In this document: piece after piece, positions 1-5,289 of the stretch | Layout of the letters: each line of letters starts with the position of its first letter | Numbering within the stretch: the first letter of the stretch is position 1 | Source of the DNA: Streptomyces lilacinus | GTDB lineage: Bacteria > Actinomycetota > Actinomycetes > Streptomycetales > Streptomycetaceae | NCBI GenBank assembly: GCA_000715685.1 | Contig: KL569423.1 | Coordinates: 52,176 to 57,464 of the forward strand | Direction: 5' to 3' | DNA: 5,289 nt | Made by a program: the position numbers and the translations under genes | Notes under the pieces: generated by a model | The model's input: the letters and a program-made list of their open reading frames with translations, nothing else | Databases searched by the model: none | Told to the model about the DNA's origin: nothing

Positions 1-764
1 GCGCCCCGTGCCGGCGCGGCCCGCGGGCGCCGGTCACCACGGCGGCGAAGACGGCCTCGCCGGTGCGGGGGTCGAGGGTGAAGTGCCGGTCGTCGGGGCC
101 CGATCCGGCGAGTGAGGGCACGTGGGTCCAGCGCCGGGTGACGCCGGTGACGTCGGCCTCGACGGTGAGCGGGTCGGTGGGCCGGGGCAGCGGGGGGTGG
201 GCGAAGCGGAGGCGTTCGCCCGGGAGGCCGGTGGCGGTGCCCAGGACGTCGTCCTGGACGAGCCGTGCCTGGACGACGGGGACGGCGAGGGCCAGCACCG
301 GGTTGAGCGCGAGGGCCGTCAGCGGGCCGCCGCCCCCGTCCGTCCGGTACCGGATCAGGCCCACGTCCCGCAGTCGCCAGGGGGCGTCGTGCTCCTCGGT
401 GCCCTGGTGGAGGAGGAGTTGGGCGGGGGCGTGGGTCGCCGGGACGTCGAGGGTGACGCGTCCCGCCCGCTCGGAGCCGGTGGTGGGCGCCACGGTGTCC
501 ATGACGACTCGGCAGTCGGTCCAGCGCGTGCCCTGCCAGGCCTCCCACCGACCGCGGGGGGTCGCGCCGTCGCGCGCCCCCGCCTCCGCCGCCATCCGGA
601 CGTCGAACGTCACCCGCGTGTTCGGTACGGGCACGGAGAGCACCGCCAGGGCGTACGGCGCGGCCTGTGACGCCCCGCCGTCGCGCTCGTCGGGTGTCCC
701 CCCGAGCAGTGGGAAGTCCCCGAAGTAGGGGAGGTTGAGGTGGAAGGACGGCCCGGCGAACGGC
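1..764 (-). CDS. Baseplate J-like wedge protein, interior fragment (partial at both ends)
   Basis: An uninterrupted minus-strand frame (codons from 763 down to 2, 254 residues) has no stop and runs off the window. It resembles the actinobacterial/eCIS 'putative baseplate assembly protein' type of baseplate J protein (TIGR02243-like). Visible marks, numbered within the fragment, are an aromatic FHLNLPYFGD stretch (7-16), RWEAWQGTRW (72-81) followed by a Dxxx segment and a GRVTLDVP strand (101-108), PWRLRD (128-133), VQDDVLGTATGLPGERL (169-185), and RHFTLDPRTGEAVF (226-239) near the left edge. That last segment normally leads into the conserved FGxG...PP.G core of baseplate J proteins, which lies beyond base 1. 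The frame is preceded by a synthetic transposon end at 765-790, so its upstream end is artificial. It is probably the continuation of the gene starting at 1263, but the two pieces are in different frames across the adapter and an unknown stretch is missing. The family call is from remembered motif patterns; exact family is less sure than 'baseplate J-like'. Confidence 0.75.
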
Positions 765-790
765 CTGTCTCTTATGTGTATAAGAGACAG
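765..790. other. Nextera/Tn5 mosaic-end adapter, two head-to-head partial copies (assembly artefact)
   Basis: The 26 bases are CTGTCTCTTAT followed directly by GTGTATAAGAGACAG. These are the first 11 bases of the synthetic Tn5 mosaic end (CTGTCTCTTATACACATCT) and the last 15 bases of its reverse complement. The mosaic end is a laboratory hybrid of the natural Tn5 outer and inner ends, which differ from it, so this is a library adapter and not a resident transposon. The 9 bases on each side (756-764 and 791-799) are not identical, so this is not simply two neighbouring tagmentation fragments rejoined at a 9-base target duplication. Sequence on the two sides should be treated as separate contigs. 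Confidence 0.95.
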
Positions 791-1263
791 GGCCCCAGGT
801 GCTTCAGCGCGCCCTCCAGCGCGCCGTCGCCCGTCGCCCACTCGGTGAAGTCCCCGGCGGTGATCAGCACGCAGGGGTTGAGCACCGCTTCCGTGACGGT
901 GCTGAAGACGACCGGTTCCTCCTCCCCGGCCGGCCGGGTGGCCACCTCCAGGCCCGCCGGCACCGCCACGGGCTCCGGGGTGGGCGCGGCGAGCCGGAAG
1001 ACCACCTCGGTGCGCGCCGGAGCCGGCTCGTACGGCCGCACGCCCAGCAGGCTCAGCAGGTGCAGGCGGCGCTGGTCCGGCGCGCGGTCGAGGCGGTCGC
1101 GCAGCTCGGTGACCATGTCGGCGCAGCTCTCGATCAGCGCCCGCCCGGGGTCCGTCCGGTCCTGGCCGGTCCAGGTCGGCACGCGCTCGCGCACGGCGGC
1201 GACGGCGCGGGCGACGACGTCGTCGCGGGTGCGCCGGTCGTAGTCGGGTGTGGGCAGAGTCAT
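791..1263 (-). CDS. Second baseplate J-like wedge protein, N-terminal fragment
   Basis: This is the 5' part of a baseplate J-like gene, with about 157 native residues before the adapter. The apparent C-terminus CLLYT followed by TAA is encoded by the adapter and is not biological. The N-terminal region matches the 705-residue J-like protein of the same operon feature by feature: a helix then VPTWTGQDRTDPGRALIE (28-45; the paralogue has PEWTDHNVSDPGVTLIE), an Asp/Arg-rich helix, RRLHLLSLLGVRP (65-77; paralogue RLALLRLMGITP), and a VPAGLEVATR strand (101-110; paralogue IPAGTEVRTT). In phage and eCIS baseplates such proteins form the wedge ring around the spike hub. The ATG at 1263 is preceded by AGAGG about 11 bases upstream, a modest ribosome binding site. 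The gene begins 18 bases after the gpI-type gene stops, consistent with one operon. The piece at 1-764 probably continues it after an unknown missing stretch. Confidence 0.85.
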
Positions 1264-1281
1264 TCCCGCTGTGACCTCTCG

Positions 1282-1794
1282 TCAGGAAGCGCCGGTGACC
1301 GTGACCTTGAAGGGGACGTGCGCGGGGCAGTGGGCCCGCACCAGCCGGGTCAGCTGGCGCTCGAGCGCCTGCCGGTCGTCGCCCGCGCCCGCGGCCAGGG
1401 TGACGGTGAGCATGCGGCCGGCGGGCGGATCACCCCGGGTGAAGACGCCGCCGGGGTCGTCGATCACGAGATCCCAGCCGTGGATCTCCTTGGCCTCCAG
1501 CCTGAGCGCGTACGGCGTGCCGCGGTGGGCCGCCAGCCGGGCGGCGAGGTCGACGGCGGCGCGGCGCCGCGCCTCGCTCCAACCGGGCTCGACGCGGGCG
1601 CCGGTGATGCGGACCAGCCAGTCCAGGAAGTCGGCCGGGGCGCGCCACGGATCGAACACCGCGTCGAGGTCGTCGAGCAGGTCCTGCGCGGGGGTGAGGG
1701 CCGCGCCGAGCGCGTCGGCGAAGGCCTGGGCCACGACGTCGTCGCGGTAGACGGCGGGCAGCGCGAGCGGGCGGCCGGGGGGCGTGGGCTCCAC
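1282..1794 (-). CDS. Phage tail protein I-like (P2 gpI type) baseplate periphery protein
   Basis: A complete 170-residue protein, within the usual size range of the P2 gpI-like tail protein family (Tail_P2_I / TIGR02242 type). The diagnostic pattern is present: DFLDWLVRITG (55-65), then GWSEARRRAAVDLAARLAAHRGTPYALRL (71-99, read in parts: the 'W.E..RR' helix followed by 'HRGTP..L'), and a C-terminal VRAHCPAHVPFKV (152-164) equivalent to the family's PAH.. segment. In P2, gpI sits in the baseplate and helps complete wedge assembly and attach the fibre apparatus; in eCIS loci homologues sit beside baseplate J genes, as here. The start is GTG at 1794, strongly supported by AAGGAG six bases upstream. 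The gene lies between two J-like wedge genes, 18 bases from each, so co-translation as one operon is likely. No membrane segment or signal peptide is visible. Confidence 0.88.
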   Translation of the reverse strand: MEPTPPGRPLALPAVYRDDVVAQAFADALGAALTPAQDLLDDLDAVFDPWRAPADFLDWLVRITGARVEPGWSEARRRAAVDLAARLAAHRGTPYALRLEAKEIHGWDLVIDDPGGVFTRGDPPAGRMLTVTLAAGAGDDRQALERQLTRLVRAHCPAHVPFKVTVTGAS

Positions 1795-1800
1795 GGGCGT

Positions 1801-1806
1801 CTCCTT
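1801..1806 (-). promoter_or_regulatory. Strong Shine-Dalgarno for the gpI-type gene
   Basis: Read on the minus strand, the 18-base gap contains GGAAGGAGACGCCC directly before the GTG at 1794. AAGGAG is a near-perfect match to the 16S anti-Shine-Dalgarno with ideal spacing of 6 bases. It fixes the GTG start and is the strongest ribosome binding site seen in this operon segment. Confidence 0.8.
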
Positions 1807-1812
1807 CCGGGG

Positions 1813-3930
1813 TCAGTCCTGGGCGTTGGTGACGGTGATCGCCAGGTGGTCGAGGCGCACCAGGCCGCTGTCCGAGACCTCGACGGACGACTTCCGGCCC
1901 GTGCCGTCGCCCAGGGTCAGGACGACCTCGACGGTGCTCCGGACCTCCGGCACCCGCTCCAGCGCGGTGAGGACGTCACCGGCGTGCACCCGGCGGCCCC
2001 ACGGCCAGCCGCGCCCGTCCGGCCCGCCCGCCGTGGGATGGAAGAACCGGCGCAGGGCCCGTTCGGCCGCGTCCGCGGTGTCCTCGCCGCCCCGCGTCGT
2101 ACCGGCCCAGGGCCTGACCGTCGCCTCGATGCCGAAGGAGTGGTAGCGGGGCGGTCCCACGTGCAGCCGGTCGCCCAGCAGTCGGCAGGCGCCGACGACG
2201 TCCGCCACCTGCCGCAGGATCTCTGCCGGAACATCGAACTCATGGGCGTTGAAGGCGACTTCGGGGTCACCGTCCGTGCGCGGTACGAGGAGGACGTGGA
2301 GCGGGGCGTCCTCGCGGCGCCACAGGGCGGGCTCGGTCCGGGCTCCCTTCATGACGTAGAAGACGCCGTCGTGGACGGCCACCGCGTCCGGCGACCGCCG
2401 GCACTCCGGGGAGAGGCCCGGGAACGCCTCCACGATCAGCGACCGCACGCCCCGGCCGCCCAGCTGCGGTACGTACATCCGGTCGCCGCGGGTGTAGGTG
2501 TACGGGCGGTGGTAGAAGGTCTCGCCCTTGAAGAAGAAGAGCTCGCACGTGGTGTCGGAGTCGGCGAGGACGCTGACCGCGTCGAGGTTCTCGCCGAACT
2601 CCTTGGGCAGGCCCGGGAATTCCACGGTGATCTTCTCTGCCGCCGCGGCGCCGTCCCGGTAGCAGGAGTCGCCGAAGAACCACAGCCTGGGCTGGTCCTC
2701 GGCGAAGCGGATGACCGCGTCCGGCGGTCCGGTCACCTGGGGCGGCACGGCGTCGTCGCTCTCGGTCGTCGGCTCCGCGCGATCCTCGCCGTCCGGACCC
2801 TCGAGCTTCACCCGGGTCCATGCGACGCCACCGTCCTCCTTGGGGTAGTAGTGCACGGCCCAGTGCGGATCCCGTGCCACGACGGCACAGGCGAGGGTCT
2901 CGGCCGGGCGCGGCGGGACGCGGAAGGCGAGGGGGACGCGGGAGTCGGTGGGCCGGGTCAGGGCCGTCACCCGGACCCGGGCGAGGCCGCCGACGTGCTC
3001 GCCGACGAGCTGTTCGTGGTCGGCGGCCGTGACGGCGCGCCGCAACGGCGCCAGGCCGAGCCCCGCCCGCCGCAGCGCCTGCTCCCAGTCCTCCGCGTCC
3101 TGCGGGGCGGCGGCCACCTCGCGCACTTCGGCGCTCAGGCCGGGCGGCGTCGTCACCGTCAGCGGGGTGCCGGCGGGCAGGGCCGCCCGGCTGCCCCGGT
3201 GGACGGTGTACTCCACGCCGATCGTGGCGCCTTTCGGCGGGGCGACGCCGTGCTGCGGATCCGGGCCGAAGACCACCTCGGCGGAGGCGTCGTCCCACCA
3301 GTGGACCTGCGACGTGGGTCCGGCGTGGGCGAAGGTGCGCACCGGCGGCCAGGCGGTGCCGTCGACGAGCACGGTCATGGGCGGGCCGAACGGCGGATCC
3401 GGCACCGGCGTGCCGGGCCGCCACGGTCGACGGCTCGGCGCGAAGCGCTGGGCCGGGTCACCGGTGGAGGTGCCGAGCGTCTCCCTGACCGTCAGCGGCC
3501 GCTCGACGGCCTCCACGGTCCCGGTGTCCTGCCCGTCGGCGAGGACCAGCGCCGCCGTGGTCGTCAGGACGACGGGATCGGCGTCCGTCGTTCGCACCTC
3601 GGTGCCCGCCGGGATCTCGACGTCGCCCGTCGCCGGGGCGGGCCGGCCGAACGCGACGAGGACCCGGAGGGGCGAGGCCGGCAGCGGGGTGATGCCCATC
3701 AGACGCAGCAGGGCGAGTCGCTGACGTGCCGTCATGCGACCGGCCCGATAGCCGAGCTGGTCGACGCGTGCGGCGCAGGCCTCGATCAGGGTGACGCCCG
3801 GGTCGGAGACGTTGTGGTCGGTCCATTCCGGCGCGCGCTGCGGCAGGGCGCGCTTGGCGGCGTCGACGAGCGGCTGGAAGCGCAGGTCGTCGAGGTCGGG
3901 TACGGGCAGCTCGGCCATGGGGACGGTCAC
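1813..3930 (-). CDS. Baseplate J-like wedge protein with hemopexin-like insertion
   Basis: A complete 705-residue baseplate J-like protein (eCIS Afp11/Cis11-like role inferred). Its N-terminal region (about 1-130) has EWTDHNVSDPGVTLIE (35-50), RLALLRLMGITP (71-82) and IPAGTEVRTT (106-115). The core has VHWWDDASAEVVFGPDPQHG (209-228), APPKGATIGVEYTVHRG (230-246) and ALPAGTPLTV (250-259), the family's 'FG.G..G..PP.G..i.v.Y' signature, then RRAVTAADHEQLV (297-309). The usual C-terminal part resumes at HVLLVP (545-550), with LLGDRLHVGPPRYHSF (584-599) and VHAGDVLTALERVPEV (648-663). Between about 325 and 540 lies an extra segment resembling hemopexin repeats, reported separately. It should assemble with gp25 into wedges that hold the sheath start and surround the spike. 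The assigned GTG overlaps the gp25 stop as GTGA. An AGGTGA abuts it too closely for ideal initiation, so the ATG at 3918 (MAELPVPD) about 12 bases downstream is a real alternative. Confidence 0.9.
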   Translation of the reverse strand: MTVPMAELPVPDLDDLRFQPLVDAAKRALPQRAPEWTDHNVSDPGVTLIEACAARVDQLGYRAGRMTARQRLALLRLMGITPLPASPLRVLVAFGRPAPATGDVEIPAGTEVRTTDADPVVLTTTAALVLADGQDTGTVEAVERPLTVRETLGTSTGDPAQRFAPSRRPWRPGTPVPDPPFGPPMTVLVDGTAWPPVRTFAHAGPTSQVHWWDDASAEVVFGPDPQHGVAPPKGATIGVEYTVHRGSRAALPAGTPLTVTTPPGLSAEVREVAAAPQDAEDWEQALRRAGLGLAPLRRAVTAADHEQLVGEHVGGLARVRVTALTRPTDSRVPLAFRVPPRPAETLACAVVARDPHWAVHYYPKEDGGVAWTRVKLEGPDGEDRAEPTTESDDAVPPQVTGPPDAVIRFAEDQPRLWFFGDSCYRDGAAAAEKITVEFPGLPKEFGENLDAVSVLADSDTTCELFFFKGETFYHRPYTYTRGDRMYVPQLGGRGVRSLIVEAFPGLSPECRRSPDAVAVHDGVFYVMKGARTEPALWRREDAPLHVLLVPRTDGDPEVAFNAHEFDVPAEILRQVADVVGACRLLGDRLHVGPPRYHSFGIEATVRPWAGTTRGGEDTADAAERALRRFFHPTAGGPDGRGWPWGRRVHAGDVLTALERVPEVRSTVEVVLTLGDGTGRKSSVEVSDSGLVRLDHLAITVTNAQD
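2335..2724 (-). other. Hemopexin-repeat-like segment inside the wedge protein (residues ~403-532)
   Basis: Three spaced units share the hemopexin pattern 'DA......yfFkGd.yyr....fPGLP'. Unit 1 is PDAVIRF...LWFFGDSCYRD (403-426) followed by EFPGLP (437-442). Unit 2 is LDAVSVL...ELFFFKGETFYHR (449-475) followed by AFPGLSPE (502-509). Unit 3 is PDAVAVHDGVFYVMKG (514-529). A possible earlier blade, WAVHYYP...WTRVKL (357-376), precedes them. Hemopexin repeats fold as blades of a small four-bladed propeller that binds protein or other ligands. Cysteines at 423, 462 and 510 lie within the units. The spacing and order make chance unlikely, but the assignment is by eye, and a diverged unrelated beta domain remains possible. 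Confidence 0.65.
3927..3930 (-). promoter_or_regulatory. GTGA stop/start overlap coupling gp25 and J-like genes
   Basis: On the minus strand GTGA holds both the GTG start of the 705-residue wedge protein and the TGA stop of gp25. Such overlaps usually indicate re-initiation by the terminating ribosome, which would keep the two wedge partners in balance. The coupling is inferred; if translation actually starts at the ATG at 3918, the genes are separated by 8 bases instead. Confidence 0.6.
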
Positions 3931-4349
3931 TCACCTGGGGAGGGCTCGGGGGCCGGGGGCACGGCTCCGGGCAGCGTGTAGAAGGGGAAGACGAGGTTGC
4001 GGGGCTCGTTGGTGGCGCGCAGCCGGTAGCGGATGTCGACGTAGAGCACGCCGACGTCCACGGCGTCGGTGCTGAACACCAGGTCGTCGAGCTCGATCCG
4101 CGGCTCCCAGCGGTCGAGGGCCTGGCGGACCTCCACGTCCGCGCGGGCGACCGTGGTGGCGTCGAGCGAGTCGAAGACCAGCCCGTGGATGCCGCAGCCG
4201 AAGTCCGGGCGCATCGGGCGCTCGCCCGGAGCGGTGGACAGGATGATCCGGATGGCCTGTTCCACGTCGTCGCCGCCGGCCGCCAGCCCCACGCGGCCGG
4301 TCGCCGTGACGACCGCGGGGAAGGCCCACCCCGCGCCGATGATGTCCAC
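3927..4349 (-). CDS. GPW/gp25-like baseplate wedge protein
   Basis: A complete 140-residue protein, typical length for the T4 gp25 / P2 gpW family (Afp9- or Cis9-like in injection systems). The hallmark GERPMRPDFGCGI (42-54) holds the family's 'GER.m.p.fG' motif containing the conserved Glu-Arg pair (E43, R44). It is preceded by the amphipathic helix DDVEQAIRIILSTAP (27-41) and followed by a helix-strand region ending in VDIRYRLRATNEPRNLVFPFY (104-124), again typical. In contractile tails gp25 bridges the spike hub, the wedge and the first sheath ring and helps trigger contraction. The start is GTG at 4349, with GGGGAG about 7 bases upstream. A start 31 bases after the spike gene stop, and a stop codon sharing bases with the next gene's GTG start, make translational coupling likely. 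The proline-rich tail after residue 126 is probably disordered. Confidence 0.93.
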   Translation of the reverse strand: MDIIGAGWAFPAVVTATGRVGLAAGGDDVEQAIRIILSTAPGERPMRPDFGCGIHGLVFDSLDATTVARADVEVRQALDRWEPRIELDDLVFSTDAVDVGVLYVDIRYRLRATNEPRNLVFPFYTLPGAVPPAPEPSPGE

Positions 4350-4355
4350 GATCGA

Positions 4356-4361
4356 GCTCCC
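4356..4361 (-). promoter_or_regulatory. Shine-Dalgarno for the gp25-like gene
   Basis: The 31-base gap after the spike gene reads GGGGAGCTCGATC immediately before the GTG at 4349 on the minus strand. The GGGGAG run at about 7 bases spacing supports this GTG as the start and makes an N-terminal extension unnecessary. Confidence 0.65.
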
Positions 4362-4380
4362 CAGGTCGAACTCAGCGGTG

Positions 4381-5271
4381 TCAGTTGATGTCCACGGTGT
4401 CGCCGGTGACGGTGGTCCTCGCCCCCTCGAGGGCGAGGTCCCCGTGGCTCTTCACGGTGACGGTGGCGCCGGTGAGGGTGAGTTCGCCGCCGCTCTCCAC
4501 GGTGACGGTGCCGGCCTTGAGGACCAGGCTTCCGGACGGTCCGGCGTCGAGGGTGAGGGTGCCGTCCCCGCGCGCGTCCAGGGACAGGCGAACGGTTCGT
4601 TCGCCCTCCCCGGCCGTGACGACGACGGTGGTGTCCTTCCGGTCGAGGTGGGCGACGAGCTTGCCGTCGCCCGTGGTCAGTCGCACGCCCTGGGGGCCGT
4701 CGGTCGCGCTGAGCAGTTCGAGGCGGTCGCCGGCCCGGGAGGCCAGGGAGCGCCGGTTGGCGCGCCCGGTGCCGGCGTCGACGAGCGGCAGCCCGTGGTC
4801 GGTGGGGGCGTCGAACCCGTTGTAGAGGCCGCCGATGACGTACGGTCGGTCCAGGCGCCCGTGCTCGAAACCGACGAGGACCTCGTCGCCCGTCTCCGGC
4901 ACGAAGACCCCGCCGCCACCGGTCCCGCCCCACTGGACCGTACGGACCCAGTCGGTCACGTAGTCCTGCGACAGCCAGGGCAGACGCAGCCGTACCGCGC
5001 CGCGCTGCCCCTGACCGGGCTCCTTGGTGTCCGTGACGACGCCCACCGCGACGCCCAGCCCGCTCAGCGGCGGGGCGTACGGCACCATGGGCGGGGGCAG
5101 CGGTCCGACCCGTACGCGGGTGCGGTAGCCCTGCTCGCCGTCGAAGGTGTGGCGGCAGGCGGTGAGGGTGTACTGCCCGGCGAAGGGTTCCCCCACCCCG
5201 CTCAGCGCGACCGGCACCCCGGCCCGCAGCTGGGGGGTGCCCGCGACCTCGGCGTCCAGCGCCGCCATGCC
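4381..5271 (-). CDS. VgrG/gp5-like baseplate spike protein, N-terminally truncated
   Basis: The 296 native residues are the C-terminal part of a spike (Afp8/Cis8-like; VgrG fold). The apparent N-terminus MYKRQ is translated adapter, so the real start lies outside the window. The numbering below counts from that false Met. The end of the gp27-like hub domain is seen at about 18-60 (LRAGVPVALSGVGEPFAGQY, then CRHTFDGEQGYRTRV). A gp5 OB-fold follows at about 79-155, with VVTDTKEPGQGQRGAVRLRL, the aromatic WLSQDYVTDWVRTV, VFVPETGDEVLVGFEHG and RPYVIGGLYNG, all typical. From about 183 come SLASRAGDRLEL and short alternating T/V/L strands with Gly turns to the C-terminus, the triple-stranded beta-helix needle. 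As a trimer it would form the hub and puncturing spike. No extra toxin domain follows the needle. A T6SS VgrG is less likely, because the gene leads straight into gp25, J-like and gpI-type baseplate genes in an apparent actinomycete. Confidence 0.93.
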   Translation of the reverse strand, partial: GMAALDAEVAGTPQLRAGVPVALSGVGEPFAGQYTLTACRHTFDGEQGYRTRVRVGPLPPPMVPYAPPLSGLGVAVGVVTDTKEPGQGQRGAVRLRLPWLSQDYVTDWVRTVQWGGTGGGGVFVPETGDEVLVGFEHGRLDRPYVIGGLYNGFDAPTDHGLPLVDAGTGRANRRSLASRAGDRLELLSATDGPQGVRLTTGDGKLVAHLDRKDTTVVVTAGEGERTVRLSLDARGDGTLTLDAGPSGSLVLKAGTVTVESGGELTLTGATVTVKSHGDLALEGARTTVTGDTVDIN

Positions 5272-5289
5272 CTGTCTCTTATACACATC
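5272..5289. other. Nextera/Tn5 mosaic-end adapter at contig edge (artefact)
   Basis: The last 18 bases, CTGTCTCTTATACACATC, equal the first 18 bases of the 19-base synthetic Tn5 mosaic end. This is untrimmed library adapter. Read on the minus strand it encodes MYKRQ in frame with the spike gene and supplies a false ATG, so automatic gene calling will report a plausible but wrong N-terminus. Confidence 0.97.

Noticed and set aside
63..728. Plus-strand frames at 63-728 and 122-670
   Set aside because: Both are low-complexity Arg/Ser/Gly/Ala-rich translations opposite the clearly baseplate-like minus frame at 1-764.
765..790. Palindrome as transcription terminator, IS end or natural Tn5 copy
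   Set aside because: The sequence is the synthetic mosaic end, which differs from natural Tn5 outer and inner ends. No transposase gene is nearby and the flanks show no 9-base target duplication.
799..3981. A 1060-residue open frame on the plus strand opposite the wedge and gpI-type genes
   Set aside because: It lies antisense to several recognisable baseplate genes. Its product is an Arg/Gly/Ala/Val/Asp-rich string with no domain pattern. Long antisense frames are expected in very GC-rich coding DNA.
3458..4933. A 491-residue minus-strand frame across the spike, gp25 and J-like genes
   Set aside because: It is the +1/-1 frame shadow of three recognised genes, dominated by Arg, Pro and Gly repeats with no family signature.
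4381..5271. Type VI secretion VgrG with effector extension
   Set aside because: The protein ends in the beta-helix with no extra domain, and the following genes are gp25, J-like and gpI-type baseplate genes of an eCIS/phage-tail-like layout in an apparent actinomycete.
1..5289. CRISPR arrays, tRNA/rRNA genes, internal promoters or attachment sites
   Set aside because: No regular direct repeats, RNA gene signatures or convincing -10/-35 elements were seen. Gaps between genes are at most 31 bases.

Overview
The window is very GC-rich and codes densely on the minus strand, with GTG starts, short gaps and strong third-position G/C bias. This points to an actinomycete, most likely Streptomyces or a close relative; that assignment rests on base composition and family resemblance only. 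All real genes are read right to left and look like one baseplate operon segment of a contractile phage-tail-like particle, best matched by the extracellular contractile injection systems (eCIS; Afp/PVC and the Streptomyces CIS families).

In transcription order (high to low coordinates): a VgrG/gp5-like spike missing its N-terminal part (4381-5271); a complete gp25-like baseplate wedge protein (3927-4349); a complete 705-residue baseplate J-like wedge protein (1813-3930) that starts inside the gp25 stop codon and carries an apparent hemopexin-repeat-like insertion; a complete P2 gpI-type tail protein (1282-1794); and a second baseplate J-like protein, present as a 5' piece (791-1263) and a 3'-ward piece (1-764) that runs off the window. 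Gaps between genes are 31, -4, 18 and 18 bases, and I see no internal promoter or terminator. The spike would cap the tube at the baseplate, gp25 and the two J-like proteins would form the wedges around it, and the gpI-type protein would join the wedge or fibre-attachment periphery. Sheath, tube, tape measure, ATPase, PAAR tip and cargo genes are not in the window.

The window is not clean genomic DNA. The synthetic Tn5 mosaic end used in Nextera-type libraries appears at the right edge (5272-5289) and, as two head-to-head partial copies, at 765-790. The right copy truncates the spike and creates a false N-terminus. The inner copy breaks the second J-like gene, so 1-764 and 791-5271 are separate pieces joined by an assembly artefact, with an unknown amount of sequence missing. 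The most interesting biology is the hemopexin-like insert in the 705-residue wedge protein and the pairing of two divergent J-like proteins around a gpI-type protein.
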